Part shown: piece by piece, positions 22,691 through 34,903 of the stretch | Layout of the letters: every line of letters starts with the position of its first letter | How positions within the stretch are numbered: the first letter of the stretch is position 1 | Assembly (NCBI GenBank): GCA_038503065.1 | Contig: JBCAMK010000009.1 | Coordinates: forward strand, 1,798,001 to 1,862,000 | Source of the DNA: Paragyromitra xinjiangensis | Lineage: Eukaryota; Ascomycota; Pezizomycetes; Pezizales; Discinaceae | Reading direction: 5' to 3' | Length of the DNA stretch: 64,000 nucleotides | The notes under the pieces: generated by a model | What the model was told of the DNA's origin: nothing | What the model saw: only the letters and a program-made list of their open reading frames with translations | Database searches by the model: none | Position numbers and translations under genes: made by a program

Positions 22691-25600
22691 GCCTTGTAGA
22701 GAGTGCTTGGTTGTAATTAAACTGTTGCCTTCGTGATGTTGGTGGGCAGTAGAGGCTTATATATGTAGTATTCATGAATGTCTTTAATTTGGGTATTGAG
22801 TGTTTCCTATATTCGGAGAGATATGTTACGCAATTGGGAGGTTAGCGGCTTGTCTGTACTAGGCATCTAATTAGGACATAGGGTCTTTGGAAGATTATAC
22901 TTTGGTTTAAATTGGGTCGGTAGATTGGCTTTTCGGCCAATTGACCGACAGTCATATATATAGGGAACTCCAGTCAGTGCTGGTCGCAATTCATACAGTT
23001 TCTATATTTAAGGGTATAGGGCCGATTGCTAGTGTAGAGGTGATTAGCCTGGGGTTTAAGTTGAGGTATTCCTTAGTTGTTGAGAACTTGACATTATAGT
23101 ACCGGAAAGTGTGTGTTTTTGATGTAGTATTATTGGTACTAGACTCTCATAGCTAACTACTACAGCCGTTGTACCATTGATTCGAGGTCAAGTAATTTTT
23201 GGAATCAAATATTTAAGTAAACATTTACGGTAGTTCTGTTGTAATATTGTCAAGGGACAAAGATAACTGAACGGTATAAACCCACAACTGCAACCTTCAA
23301 GAAAATCTTGCATAGGGGTGCATTTATTTTAAAGTTAATACTGATATACTATCGAGAGGTTCATCGTTTTTGTGGTGTTGATGCCGTGGATGCGTTGATG
23401 TGTTTTGTTTTAGGTTTACAGTGTTCGGTTTTTTGTGCCCCCCCGACAATACTACCATTTAGAGACACTTTTGTGGATGAAATATCCCTAGGAATATGTC
23501 ATTAAAAGCCTGTATATTTTGATGACATGCTGAAGTAGGGCTCTGCTGGAAAAACAACAGCTGCAACGCCACTATCTAGAACGGTATAGAAGTATATTTG
23601 GTTTACAGAAGAATGCGCCATGGATATGAAGGAGAGGTATCATTGACTCTTGTTACATTGTCACAATTGTATAATGAGATATGGTGTAAAGGTTGTTAAA
23701 TGGCTCTAAAAATATTCATCTCTTGTGCACATATAGAAGAAAGGGACTACCAGCGAGCTTTGGAACCACTATTGTCTAAATTCCATCCTATTTTACTTCT
23801 GAATGTTTTATTCATGATGGTTGTTGCTTCGGGTTTTCTAAAACTGTCGGTGGGGATGGTTGTACTTTCCATGCGTGGACGTTCGTGTATACCCACTTCT
23901 TTCGCAAAAATGGCATCGCTAAAAGAGGTTTTACTATATGTTGAAGCGGGAGTGATTAGCAGGATATCTTTAGGCGGACTAAAAAGCAAAAGCATTCCGC
24001 CACTAAAAAGTGGGTGACTAACCTGTATACATAACTATTTGCACACGGCCAGTATTGTAGGGTTGGGGCCAAAGGCGGTAGGGGTCGTAACGGGCCTAGG
24101 GTAGTGGCGTGACAGGAGGGTGTAGTAAAGAGTGCCTGGTATGCTTGTTAGTCTGTGGATGACGTGTGGTAGTGAGAATGTCAGTGTGACTCTTTAAGCT
24201 AACTGTAGTGCTCTTGTATTCGATCGTGATCGATGTTCACTTCATAACTATATTGTCAGGTGGTAGTGCTTCAATAGTGTTCCTCCTCTGAGTGAGATAT
24301 AGTGTACGGAATCTAGACTAAGATCGATGGGAAGGTTTAAAATCGATTTTAACGTTGTTTTTCGTTATATGGTACTGCTCCGCCAAAAACATTCTATTTT
24401 TGGGTACTGTAGCAATTGGCCTAGCGGGGCAAGAATATATAACGGGGTATATAAGCAAGGTTGATCATATATAGGGTCTGTTATAATATATCCTATTAGA
24501 CGACACTTCAATTTATCGGTCGAAATTAAGATTTACAATTGACCGATCATGAGCCACTTACTGATGTTATTTTGATCTAGTATGAAGGTATATTGATATT
24601 GATCGATCGATCGATTCACTAAGTATAAGGTGGGTGTAATATCCCCTCCTTCACAACATTATCCTTATTTGAGAGTATCACTCGGCTGTCACGATATTAA
24701 TGATAACCACTCAGTCTTATCTACGAATAACTTTGTGCAGCTGGTGTATGGTCTTCAGCTCAGGCTGTAACTGGTAGGTACGTATGGGGAAAGCTTTGCT
24801 ATGTAGATCTATAGCTTCGGGGGGGGGGGGGTTTGAAGAGTGGGTCCCCGACCTATTTCTCAGACTTTCGGGCCTCTTTACCAACTTGTTTTGAAATGGT
24901 AAGTATGCAGAAGTCAGGGGCAGCTTTATTTCTTGGTCTTTGGGGACTGGTGGTGTATCTCCATTGAACTCGTAGTTAGCTTGCATATCTTAGGGCTTCC
25001 CTGTAATTGGGCTAGCCCCCAACTAAGGTTTTCTATACGCCTCTGACCGCCCTACTGGCCGAGCTATGGAGCTCGCGCTAGCTTAAAGAATCTCTTTTTT
25101 TGGATCAATAGATAAAAACATGGCAAAAGGGGAAGTCGCATCGCAAGACTCTTTCCGGATCATCGAGTGATCTTTGTGGTCCAAGGGCTATTTGCTAGTT
25201 TTTGGTGTGATTAGGGGCGTGTGAACTATACCTATAGCTGTAGAATGAAATTTATTGCAATCTTATAGTGCTAGGAACTGACACTATTAGGTGATCCTAT
25301 CCCCCCTCCTCGAAAAAATATCTTCTGTGGCTAGTCAAACGGCTACCTACAATAAACATTAGCTAGATAGGTTCATTTTTAACTCGTTTCTCTACCGGGT
25401 GAATTAGCTCTGGAGTGACTGGAGTTTAAACTCTATAGGGTAATGATTGTTTAGCTACTTGATTTTATTCGTTTTGTGAGCCAGGGGGTTAGGCCTAGGC
25501 CTACATGTAGCTTTACACTGGGCTAACCATTTAATTACCCGTGCTACTATAGGCTAAGCTTCCGTGTAATTTAGCCCCGGACACGGTTCGGACCCGCGAT

Positions 25601-26219
25601 CAACTAAGTTTTTATATTATGATCTACAATGTTAGCCTTCTTCGCAAAATTTCGTCATTCGGAGTTTCCACATCTACTGCGGGCAGTCTAGGCTGAGTGG
25701 GTTGAGTGGAGGTGAATATTAGCCTAAGCTGGCCTATTAGGAGGCCTAGGCCCTTTGTGTAAATAGATCTAGCTCCGGTTTTGGGCAAATGATCAGCGCT
25801 GATCGCTTTATCGGGGGAAACCTTGGGCGATGATCCACCGCTCGATTCCTACGGTTCAAGACCCGGGATTTTTGCTCGGGGGTCTAGACTGGGCTTGTTG
25901 GCTAGCTACAGTTATAGCGAACGTTAACTCTCGCTAGGCAGAATAGCGGGGCCGGTTGGGAAATTTATCCAGATATACAAAACGACTAGCTAGCTGCCTA
26001 TGGCTGATCTCTTTTCCGTAGTTGAGAGCCGTAATAACCTCTGTCTATGAAAGAAGTAATACTGGAGGATCTGTCTACGATCTGCTGCCCGTTAGGTGAC
26101 GATTTAAATGCTGTAAACTAATACTTACATCAAACATTGGAGGTTTGAGCCATGACCTCCGATATAGGTTATCAAGGTAAAATCATAGAAGACCACTTAG
26201 TATTTTGGAAGATGTGATG
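22691..26219. other. Gene-free TpA-rich interval
   Basis: There is no coding gene I can defend apart from a weak 89-codon candidate at 24717-24986. A TGTTGTAATATT 12-mer at about 23227-23238 is identical to the start of the solo LTRs at 50857 and 55841, but no matching LTR end was found. A pair of CCAAAAA/TTTTTGGGTACTGTA motifs lies at about 24380-24410. Confidence 0.4.
24717..24986 (-). CDS. Weak candidate: small 89-residue ORF of unknown nature
   Basis: The ORF starts at an ATG with an adenine-rich context directly after an in-frame stop and has a balanced, hydrophilic composition (a PPVPKDQEIKLP stretch, SSNPPPPEA, a basic C-terminus). It contains no Cys or Trp, no domain I recognise and no obvious intron. 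The Pro run comes from a G/C homopolymer at about 24819-24830. It stands alone in gene-free DNA and may be chance or the remnant of an element. Confidence 0.2.
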   Translation of the reverse strand: MQANYEFNGDTPPVPKDQEIKLPLTSAYLPFQNKLVKRPESLRNRSGTHSSNPPPPEAIDLHSKAFPIRTYQLQPELKTIHQLHKVIRR

Positions 26220-26396
26220 CAGTCGACTCTCCCTATAAGGATATGAAATTAGGGTAATTTTATATATCCTTACGTAGCATGAAAATATCCCGATAGAGAA
26301 AGCTCAGTGTGTACAAAATAGTCCCTGTTAAGGTTAGGAATATATATCCTTATAGAGAAGATATCCTTATAGGCCGAGCTCTAGGGAAGTTGACTG
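26220..26396. mobile_element. 177-bp miniature element, CAGTCRACT termini (Tc1/mariner/pogo type)
   Basis: The left end CAGTCGACTCTCCCTATAAG and the right end, read inversely CAGTCAACTTCCCTA then CCTATAAGGATAT, are imperfect inverted repeats. CAGTC termini followed by a TA duplication are typical of pogo/mariner MITEs. TA is intact on the right (26397-26398), while the left flank reads TG, consistent with a point mutation. Several internal CCTTATAG/CTATAAGG palindromes are present. Confidence 0.6.
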
Positions 26397-27020
26397 TATC
26401 GAATAGTTCACCACTCGCCTCGTTACCTCTCATGAGCCATGGTTAACTACTGAAGTACGAGATGCCAAGCGTATCAAAAACCGCATCTATCGCTGGCAGT
26501 AGATTGCTAGCATGAGTACAGCGAAACTTGATGCTTATACGTACTACCTGCAGTAAGCTTAGTGCCTCGTGCTGAAGCCTCTACTAACGGTAATCTACTA
26601 CTAATGGCCCGAAGAAAATTGTTGATTGAGACACGCGCCTAATCTTGATTCTTTGATTAGTTGTTACAGTGTATAGCGCCTAACTCAATACCTTCACTAC
26701 CGGGGTAAAATGAAAGCTGAGATGCGGACCTTCGGAGGAAGCTACTAAAATGGCTAGGGACATTATGTCTTAGTAGGTCGTTCTCTTTCTAACTATCAGT
26801 GGTGGGGTAGCTTACCGCCATGGCCAGTAATGGGTTGATTATAGGGTACTGTCGTTACTGTATACGTGGATGGTTTCCATGGATACTGAGTTTTAATAAG
26901 TACGGAATTTACGTGTGTTCCCCCCACTGGTATTCCTCGTCGGTGGGGGGTTTTTTTAGCACATTAGTGTTTCCATATCTAACGAGACAACTACTACATA
27001 TCAATTTTAGTTCCAGAATA
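26397..27020. other. Gene-free interval between two miniature elements
   Basis: No supported feature. An 87-codon ORF (26820-27083) runs into the inverted repeat of the next element and is not gene-like. Confidence 0.4.
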
Positions 27021-27255
27021 CTTAGGCGTTCATTAAATACTGGGAAACTTTGCAACAAGCCACCATCAAACATCATAATTTAACCCCAAATGAACGGAGT
27101 CGACCGTGCCATGAAATCTAAACAATGGTTTGTGATTGATGACCATCAACTATGTGTAGTTGCTAGTATCTTGCTGTTGCTATAGTCGATTTGGTTGCCC
27201 TGAAGCGATTTTTGGCATGTTGCAGCATTTCCCAGTATTTAATGAACGCCTAAGT
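27021..27255. mobile_element. 235-bp miniature element, family A (CTTAGGCGTTC ends), intact copy
   Basis: It starts CTTAGGCGTTCATTAAATAC and ends with the inverse GTATTTAATGAACGCCTAAG. The inverted repeats extend imperfectly for about 37 bp. TA flanks both ends. A second copy, interrupted by another element, lies at 54463-55085. The shared interior includes CTATAGTCGATTTGGTTG. It has no coding capacity, and its size and TA duplication suit a Tc1/mariner MITE. Confidence 0.75.
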
Positions 27256-28925
27256 AGCTGTACGGAGCGAATAGAACAGACATCATATACCAACCGAACG
27301 GTTGCCCTAAGAAGAACTATACTATAGGAGAAAAGGGAATAGAAACGCCAATCGCAGGAATATCAATGGAAAGGGAAGCGCGAGAAAAGTACACAAGAGG
27401 TACGCGCACCAATATTTCCAGGGTACTAAGTAAGGTAGGAACCCTTGAGTTGTAATAGTCTTTTTAGTAAACGTTCCTGGTCTAGAATGACCATACCCCC
27501 TTTGATTGTTACATATTGTACACGTATAAACAGCTCCGCATAACTCCTAGTTCATCACCACTGGCTTCAAGCTCTGGATCCTCCTATGTAGGAATATCTA
27601 TCCTTATATAATATCTGTCACTAAGTCTTGAGTAAAAACGAAGTCCGGCTAATAGTGGGGTGGATTATATTAAACTTGGGATCAAGGCAGTCGGTAATTA
27701 TGACCCAAAAGGAGTCATTACTATTATTCAGAGCGCTATGCATACCCTATTCCAGTTTGAATTGCATTCTAAACTCTGTTCTAAGAACTCAATATAGTAC
27801 TAACTAGTCAAATATGCACCGAGCTTCGGAGCTACATTTCCAGACCGTCACATCCGTTAAACAAACCCATTCCCTCCTCAAAACAAGCCGTGCAATAAAG
27901 TATGTATAGTCCTGTAGTGAGCTACCGAAATCATGAGATAGGGATACCCATAAACAGCGGTGATGATAGAACACGCTGGCCGTGATAGACCTATTAATCA
28001 AACACCTGGAATTGTTCCATGAGACCATTTATCTTACCATAACCAAACTAACCATAGCCATAGAAGCAAGCTTTGTTAAAACCCTAAGCAAGGTGTGCAC
28101 GTGCAGAAAAGCCCCCTGTACAGGGAGCCAACGTTAACTATGCAAGGAAACGGGGAAGTACATGCCTTGAAGCTAGAATTTGGAGCTGTATGGCCTGCTA
28201 TGGTGTGAGGTCTAGAGCATCCTCCGAGGGGTTAACGTTTGTGAGGAGTTTGGGCTAGAAAATAGCCTGCACTCGTGCGGCGGAATTTTAGGTCACGTGG
28301 GAAAGCTCCTAGCTATTACGAACTAATCGTACCCCACACTACCTACCCCGAAGGCTTCCGCTAGAGTCTCGCGAAAACGATTTCTAGAGGGTCTCGTTAG
28401 TCTCGTGCCCAGCCCCACTACGCAGCTTGCTCCTATGGTGCGTAGCAGCCATAGGCAGTAAGGGATGGGAACGAGCCTAGGGTCTCGTGCTATCACTCGC
28501 CCCTCCCGTCCACCGATCTCCGGGTAACTACCCAAGAAGTAAGCCCATCGGGTAGCCGAAACCAGTTACCCGACTGGGAAACACCTTGCCTAATCCAGGC
28601 TGTCCTACTATCCAACTATTGAATCCAGCTAGCTAACTGGATAGTCCGAACCAGGGGTACCGAGAGTTGGTGTGTGCATAGCAAAGGAGTTATTTGATAG
28701 GTTGGGTGGATGCTCGTTTAGTAGCATTGATTATATGGAGAGTAGAGCTATAATGGTTTACTTAAGTGGTAGGTATGGGAATGGTTCGTCCCTTCACGGT
28801 ATGAAATAGTTGCGTCACTTCCCGCTCTCGTGTGACATGGTGAATATAGTAGCTATCCTACATTGGAGTTGATGTGTTGCGGATAATCTAGGTGCTTTCC
28901 CGGAGACTATCAGGAGAGTAGTACC

Positions 28926-28957
28926 GAACCAACATACCGATATCTCTATGTTGGTTC
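28926..28957. repeat. Perfect hairpin, 11-bp stem
   Basis: GAACCAACATA and TATGTTGGTTC are exact inverse complements separated by 10 bases. No T-tract follows it and no gene is near, so a terminator role is not suggested. Confidence 0.45.
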
Positions 28958-30372
28958 TTGGTTCGATGGGGTAGTTTAACAGTAGTGAGTATCAGATGAT
29001 CTTAAGGTGTGACTAGCTTGTATTCTAGGCCTTTTGTCTAGAACGAACTAGGAATACGTACGGGAAGGCATCTAGTACTGATGGGGAGAGGAAACCCGGG
29101 TGACTGCATGGTAGATGTTTGTACGAGACTGCGGAAGTGGTAGGTTGTGTGATTACGGCAGTATTGGGGAGTATACGTACTTAGTATGGGTTAGTTGGGT
29201 TAGTTGGCTAACACAACTTAGTTATCTCCTAAGGTCAATCACGGTTAACCTCTTGCTTGGCTCACGCAATTGGCCAGGAACTAAATCAGGGCAGCATCAG
29301 GTTCAAGCTTCTCGAGTGAGCATGAAATAATATTACGAACCCATCCTCAAACCGAAATACAATGAAACCATCCTAGATCTATTCTAAATCTGTTTGCAGT
29401 ACTGGGTTAACCATAGGACCTGCCCGGAAGAATTAAACACGAGATTTAGTGGCAGGTGGGTTGGATCTGCCGATAGAAGTTAATGTTGGCAATAGGGTAG
29501 TAAGGTTAATCTCTAGCAGGGATGGGTGGGTATATCGCTCAAGTTCCGAGATTCTAGCGAATGATATGATCTGCTTCAGTCTGTAACTCTAGGTTTCGGT
29601 GGATAGTTATGATAGTACGGTTATCTTCACCACGGGATTCCGGTTCCGTGTGCAACAATGTACAAAAAAAAAGTCCTTGGAGGGTGTCTTTTTGTTTCTA
29701 CATGGGGTTTCGAGGTATAACAACATCCGTGGGGGTTTGTGATCTGTGATCCAGCAGGGGGGAAAAAGCACACATTCGTCAGATATGGAGTTATCCGAAG
29801 CAGGGATATGATAATGGTATCACGATCGACGAGTAACATTAGCATAGAGATCAGACCGGCGACGATTCGGGCTGCCGGTCCTTGTCATAAGCGGTCATTC
29901 CCGAACTGGTATTTGGGTTTTAGGGAAAGTGGTCTGATTTCTGCAGTTTCGGCATGGGGATGGACTGCATTGGTTTCTTTTGGGCTGAATGATGTTATTC
30001 CCTGAGTTCTGGTGAGAGGTCTGTTTCACGGTTGATAATGCAGACCAATTCTGGAGGTTTCTGGACTTCTTTGAGCAGATTCGACTCTAGGCCATCATGT
30101 GGAGTGAGGGCTATCCGGTTAGTGTCATGCTGGAGTTTTGTGTGATGTCTATGATCGGGGTGGAGAATCGGTAGGGTGAAGATGCTCAGAATGTTATTTC
30201 TTTGTGGGCTGGGACTGGTGCTTGTGACCCGGACATGTTATCGCTCGTTTAAGCTCGTTTGACATGGGGCGAGAAGGGATATTTGCTGGTTTTAGGGGGT
30301 TTGAGTATGGCGTAGAGTATGATCGAGTGATTGATACCCGTAGGTTGGTGCTACCTTTGGTTTCCAGCTTGG

Positions 30373-30735
30373 TCACGTGACGGGTTAAGTCACTCGTTAA
30401 CTGATCACATGATCAAGTTAGAGAGTATTGTATGAACATCAGCTGGCCTCGTTTCCAGGCTCTATTCTGATTTGTATATATATATGGGTATATCTCATAC
30501 TTATTTTGATCCAGGTCATGTGATATTTGGTGAAGTGTGCAGTGGCAACGACAGAATCTGAAGGGAGCTTAGCGGTACTCGGCGATTCACTAGCTTACCC
30601 GAATGTTTGCCGTGTAAAGTTTCCTAACCAGAACGCCACAACATTTCCTTCGGAAAGGGCTAGACCAGATCACGTGATACTAATCGCCACAGCTTATTTC
30701 AACGTCTTAGCGTATCGTTGGGACAGGTCGTGTGA
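30373..30735. promoter_or_regulatory. Cluster of TCACGTGA-like (E-box/CDEI-like) palindromes
   Basis: TCACGTGA occurs at 30373-30380 and 30670-30677, TCACATGA at 30405-30412, TCATGTGA at 30516-30523 and a variant TCGTGTGA at 30728-30735. RTCACRTG is the known binding core of bHLH proteins such as yeast Cbf1. The cluster lies 480-840 bp upstream of the gene starting at 31212. Scattered single CACGTG sites occur elsewhere in the window, so a regulatory role is inferred only from the local density. Confidence 0.3.
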
Positions 30736-31211
30736 TGTGATGTCATCGCTACGTGATTGTTGTGGGAATAAAGACCTGGGAAAGATCTATCCCCAGCTTT
30801 TGACCAATGAGCATCAGAGCTGTCTACTTGCACAGTGTTTATTGAATGATACCTCAGCGATCGAGTGCATCTAACTCTTATCATAGAACTGATTAGAAGC
30901 AAATACCGGTAGTTGAGCTCGACCACGTACGTATTTATCCAAGTTTTACTGAAACTTCGAATCCCATTTGCCAAGGGTTGCTGATCTAAATAAAAAGGGT
31001 TTATAGTTCTTATTTCCCCCTTGCAGCTCTGTTCGTCCTATTCTGACACCCGACTTGCGGAGGGCCCCATGTGGTAGCTACTGTCATAAGGCTGGTCTCT
31101 TGCCTGATAACTGTCTCACCCAAACTGACCGGCCGGCGAATCCGGAAAGTAGGGACTTCAATCCCTGACCGGATGTGACCTTTCGGAACCCCCGCTCACC
31201 CCAACTGTGCA

Positions 31212-34200
31212 ATGAGAGATCGATCCGAGAAAACGATGGGTATCCGCCGCTCCGACTCAACCCCCGAGCGGCTAAGTGATGAGGAAATACTCGATGCCTG
31301 GTTACGCCTGTTCAGCCAAAGCAGCACTGGAACCACAGAACCAGAGACGGAGACTCAGTCTGTCAGCTGGCCAGAGCCTCCTCTCTCAAACACGAGCTCC
31401 AACTTCCGGGTCTCTGCCTTTCCAGAATCCTATCTTGCCGAGATAGCGCCATCTGCTGACATGGGAACTCGGTAAGGGATCTTCTTCCTGGGATCTGAAA
31501 AGTGCAGCCCGGAAGTGCGTAGGCGACTGCCCTAGTCTTAGACCACCTCGCTGACGATGGGTATTAGGGGGCCATCAGCCGCGTTGCACCGTTATTATCC
31601 TCCGACCCTCATTCAGAATCTTCAAAATTCCTCGGAGCAATCTCTTGGGACAAAGTAATACAATTTTACCGAGCCTTTCGACTCTTCTTGCCCCCTCCGT
31701 ATTTCTCTCTCTTTTGCGATAAATTCTGATCATTTCCAGTTGGACCAGAGGCCTGGCGTCGTACCAACGGGAGACGATTCCTGAATGGACCGATATGGCT
31801 GCCCCTGGATACAATTTCCACTCTTATAACACTGCAAGCCCTAATGAGTCGCCCGCGGAGTCGTCCATGACCGTCGCTGGAAATGACTACTCTCATTCTT
31901 CGTATCTCACGCAAAGCCACCCCAACGATCAATATTTTAATACTTCATTAGATGATTCTCTGGGAATAGCATATGGAATATCAAATCCAAACGCCGTTTC
32001 ACATAGGATGCATGCGGGACTTTCAAACCCAATGCCATCGCAATCTTTTGGACCCTTTGAAGGACAAAACCTTCAGGTTGTTCAATTTTCTTCTCTGATA
32101 GTATTGTGTGCCTATTAGCTAATTTTGGATTGGACGTATGTAGTCAGTAATCAAACCAATATCCCCTAGGCCAAACAACCATTTAGAAAATATGGCAGCT
32201 CCTGTAGTACCCGCAGCTGAGAGGCCTCCTCGCCGGTCATTGCGTTTAAACCCGTCACAACTTTCTCGTGAAGATAGTGCTTCTAGGTCCATAGCACCTT
32301 TAGTGGCGCCATACTACGACGCAACACTTGTGGATGCGCCGGGCTCCCCCACGATCTGCAGGGTTCATTCTCCATATGACTGTCATATCGGATCCACGGC
32401 CCATGATTCGGATGACTATCTGCAGGGTCCAGGCAATTCTGAAAGCCCCTCTAGTATGTCCCAAAGCACTATGGAATTCCCCGCTCCTAGCTTGTCAGCG
32501 AGCACACTCGAACGTGCGGTGTCAACAGGGGGACTGCGTTTTGGTTCCATTCAGGCTTTTCGGGGCTCAGAGCAGCACTTTTGGGGTCCTCCTAGACATA
32601 ATATTTCTCGGTGGTCTCATACCGAACCTTCTTCACCTGCTGAAGACGTTGATACGGGACTGCATCGCGATAAACTCAGAAGGTCATCTCTCAAAACGTG
32701 TGAACTTGAGGAGGCAGGGCTTGATTTCCCTGGTTGTTATGTGTTAGTGCCAACTACGGAAGGTCCAACTGCCGAAACTGCTGTGATAGAAGGTCCGGAG
32801 CCGGGGTTGATCTCGACGAAAAAGAATTTTAGGAGGCCAATGGTGGAATCAGAGAGACAGGCGATTAAGCTGAATAGGAAGTATGGCGTTTGTCTTCGTT
32901 GTAAGATGTTTAAAGAAAGAGTACACGATTCTTGGTTTTGTGGTTGGGGCGTTTTCTTACGTGGTTTAGTGTCGAGGGGGTCTCCCTTGTGAACGCTGCC
33001 GATCTTTGAAACTTTGGAAGAATATCTGTGTTACGGCGCATTTTGCGGATAAGTCGATCTTTTCTAGAGGTTCGTTGACGGTTCACTTGTGTAGCCTGCT
33101 TTACTCGCTAACCTTTTGAAGGACTGTATAAGGCTCGTGTTGCGGTAACGCTAGATAATGTTCGCGAATGGTTCCCTCAGGATCTCCACCACCAGCAGAT
33201 CATCGAAGTTAGTAACGGCTATCCCCCAAAGCTTTCCATAACTCTCCAGAAATTCGACCCGGTTGATGAATCACTCCTCGAACACATCCTCTGGAGGGAA
33301 CTCCAAAAGACCGACTTTTCTCGAATCCCGTCAACGGCGTATGGGATAATTGAAGACATCCCATCGGAGAAGCTAGAGAGTTATTTCGATGAACACATCA
33401 TTCATCTAGTGAGTGAGGTGCAGCGGAACGCGGGAACAACTGTTTTCTCTCAGATTCACGCACGGACTTTGTTCTGCGCCCATAAATACACGGTGGACAA
33501 TCAGGAAACAGTGAGCGTTATTGAACCCCAGCGGCTGCAGAAGGTCTCACACTGCACGAATGACGATACTGATTTTGGATTTGCAAAGGGTTCACTAATT
33601 CGAAAAGCATTACGGATATGGTCTGCGCAGATCGTTTACTTTAAAGGCCCGTTCAGGATTTGTGGGTCGAATACTGTTGGCATGCCTACTATTACTGATC
33701 CAAAATCGACGGTCTACGGAATAACTCCTTTGCCACGTTTGGTTAACCAGCAGCTAGATGCTAGGGTGGAGTCTTGGATGGCGGAACTTGAGCAGGAGGT
33801 TCTGGCTGAGCTGCAGGTTAAGATATTTCGTCGCAACCCGGCGGATTGGTTTGGGATTTATCTGGCGTTGTTTGTAACGTTGAGTAGTCTGGAAAGAGAT
33901 ACGTGGGGTTTACAAACATGGACTGTGGATGCTGATAGCTTACTTGAACGTGTGAAAACTCTTGTGGGTTTCCCGGTGTTGTTTTTTTGGTGGTGTGTTT
34001 TAACCTGCGTTATAGAACCTAAAGAATCCGGCGGAAGCACGAAGGGCTTGGACATGGCCGCTCCAGGAATCGCCAACGGCGCTGGTTGAGAAGAATTTAC
34101 GGCTTGTTGCTACGCTTACTGCGCACTTTCGCTCGGTTACGAAGGGGTATATCCCGTTTAACCTGGATTGGCATAGTGATCCGGTTATCTTGATGGCGGG

Positions 34201-34425
34201 CGGGGAAGCGGTTGCTGTAGATTATATGAGGACGGTTGGGCAATGGGTCAAAGAATCTGGTAGGAGATCTAATTCTAAATCACCCTGGGTTTTTTTTTCG
34301 TTAACTGGAATTGAACCACAGATCAAATTTTACGTACAAGGAATTCCACTCTCTACAGTAGAGAAGTTTTTGATAGTCTTGGCCTTATGTATTCCTCCAA
34401 GCTTATGATTTCCGAAGACACGTGA
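31212..34425 (+). CDS. 887-residue protein with a central, intron-split Zn2Cys6-like cluster (seven exons)
   Basis: Inferred exons are 31212-31471, 31740-32076, 32144-32920, 32970-33069, 33122-33963, 34016-34259 and 34322-34425. All borders are GT-AG, most introns are 49-67 bp and the first is 268 bp. The joined frame has no internal stop. The N-terminal 440 residues are Ser/Pro-rich and disordered-looking. The join at 32920/32970 gives CLRCKMFKERC then LPCERC and a sixth Cys, i.e. C449-x2-C452-x6-C459-x5-C465-x2-C468-x9-C478. This resembles the fungal binuclear zinc cluster but sits mid-protein with a longer last loop. The following 400 residues are a mixed helical region (IIEDIPSEKLESYFDEH; LTAHFRSVTKGYIPF) of a type I associate with large uncharacterised filamentous-fungal C6-like proteins. 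A nuclear role is inferred. Without the last intron the frame would stop at 34408; the spliced tail is my preference. The start at 31212 is less certain than the core. Confidence 0.75.
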
Positions 34426-34903
34426 CTCGTATACAAGGCTCTTTTTTTGGCTTGTTTTTTTTTCTCGGAGAGTAGGCGTTTGTGGGTGTTGTTTATTTTT
34501 TTATACCTAGTGTCCTGCGTCTGTTGCATATATATATCGGGAAAGGGAAGAGGGGTTCCGCCGCATTGGGTTTCTTTGGGGGTTTTGGGTTAGATGGTTA
34601 GTAACTCGAGGGGAAGTTTGAGACTTCTACTCATGAACCGAGGGGAGGGATATATAAAAATATATAAGTTGGAATTGGATGTGGTTTCTGCGGTTTGTGT
34701 TGCGAAAGTGTGGGCTGTGGTTGCTCTTGGGAACTGGTGAATGAAAGCGTGCTCTGTCCTATGGTCTGTAAAACCTCAATAGCGGTCTTCAGTTTTTATC
34801 ATAAGTTTTCATTTAGGGAAACTTAGCGGCCGCTATTCTTGCCGCTACCTCCGCAAAGGCTTTGGTTGATAGTAAATATACTTTCCTTGATTATCGTTAT
34901 GTT
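34426..34903. other. 3' flank of the central-zinc-cluster gene
   Basis: T-rich sequence with poly-T runs at about 34442-34470 and TATATA stretches; presumably 3' UTR followed by spacer. No other feature was seen. Confidence 0.45.

Larger units (their letters stand above)
27256..31211. other. Gene-free interval upstream of the central-zinc-cluster gene
   Basis: The sequence is TpA-rich with no convincing frame. Observed are a perfect 11-bp-stem hairpin (28926-28957, GAACCAACATA/TATGTTGGTTC), a block of about 35 bp around 28396-28430 that recurs near 53482, and a cluster of TCACGTGA-like sites at 30373-30735 (listed separately). Confidence 0.4.

Noticed and set aside
23227..23300. Possible third solo LTR starting TGTTGTAATATT
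   Set aside because: Only the first 12 bases match; no LTR end or target duplication.
23700..24017. 105-codon plus-strand ORF and its 82-codon antisense
   Set aside because: Both strands are open without motifs; no way to prefer either, surroundings decayed.
25570..25600. GGTTCGGACCC B-box-like motif on the plus strand
   Set aside because: T-stem has a mismatch, no A box or acceptor stem found upstream.
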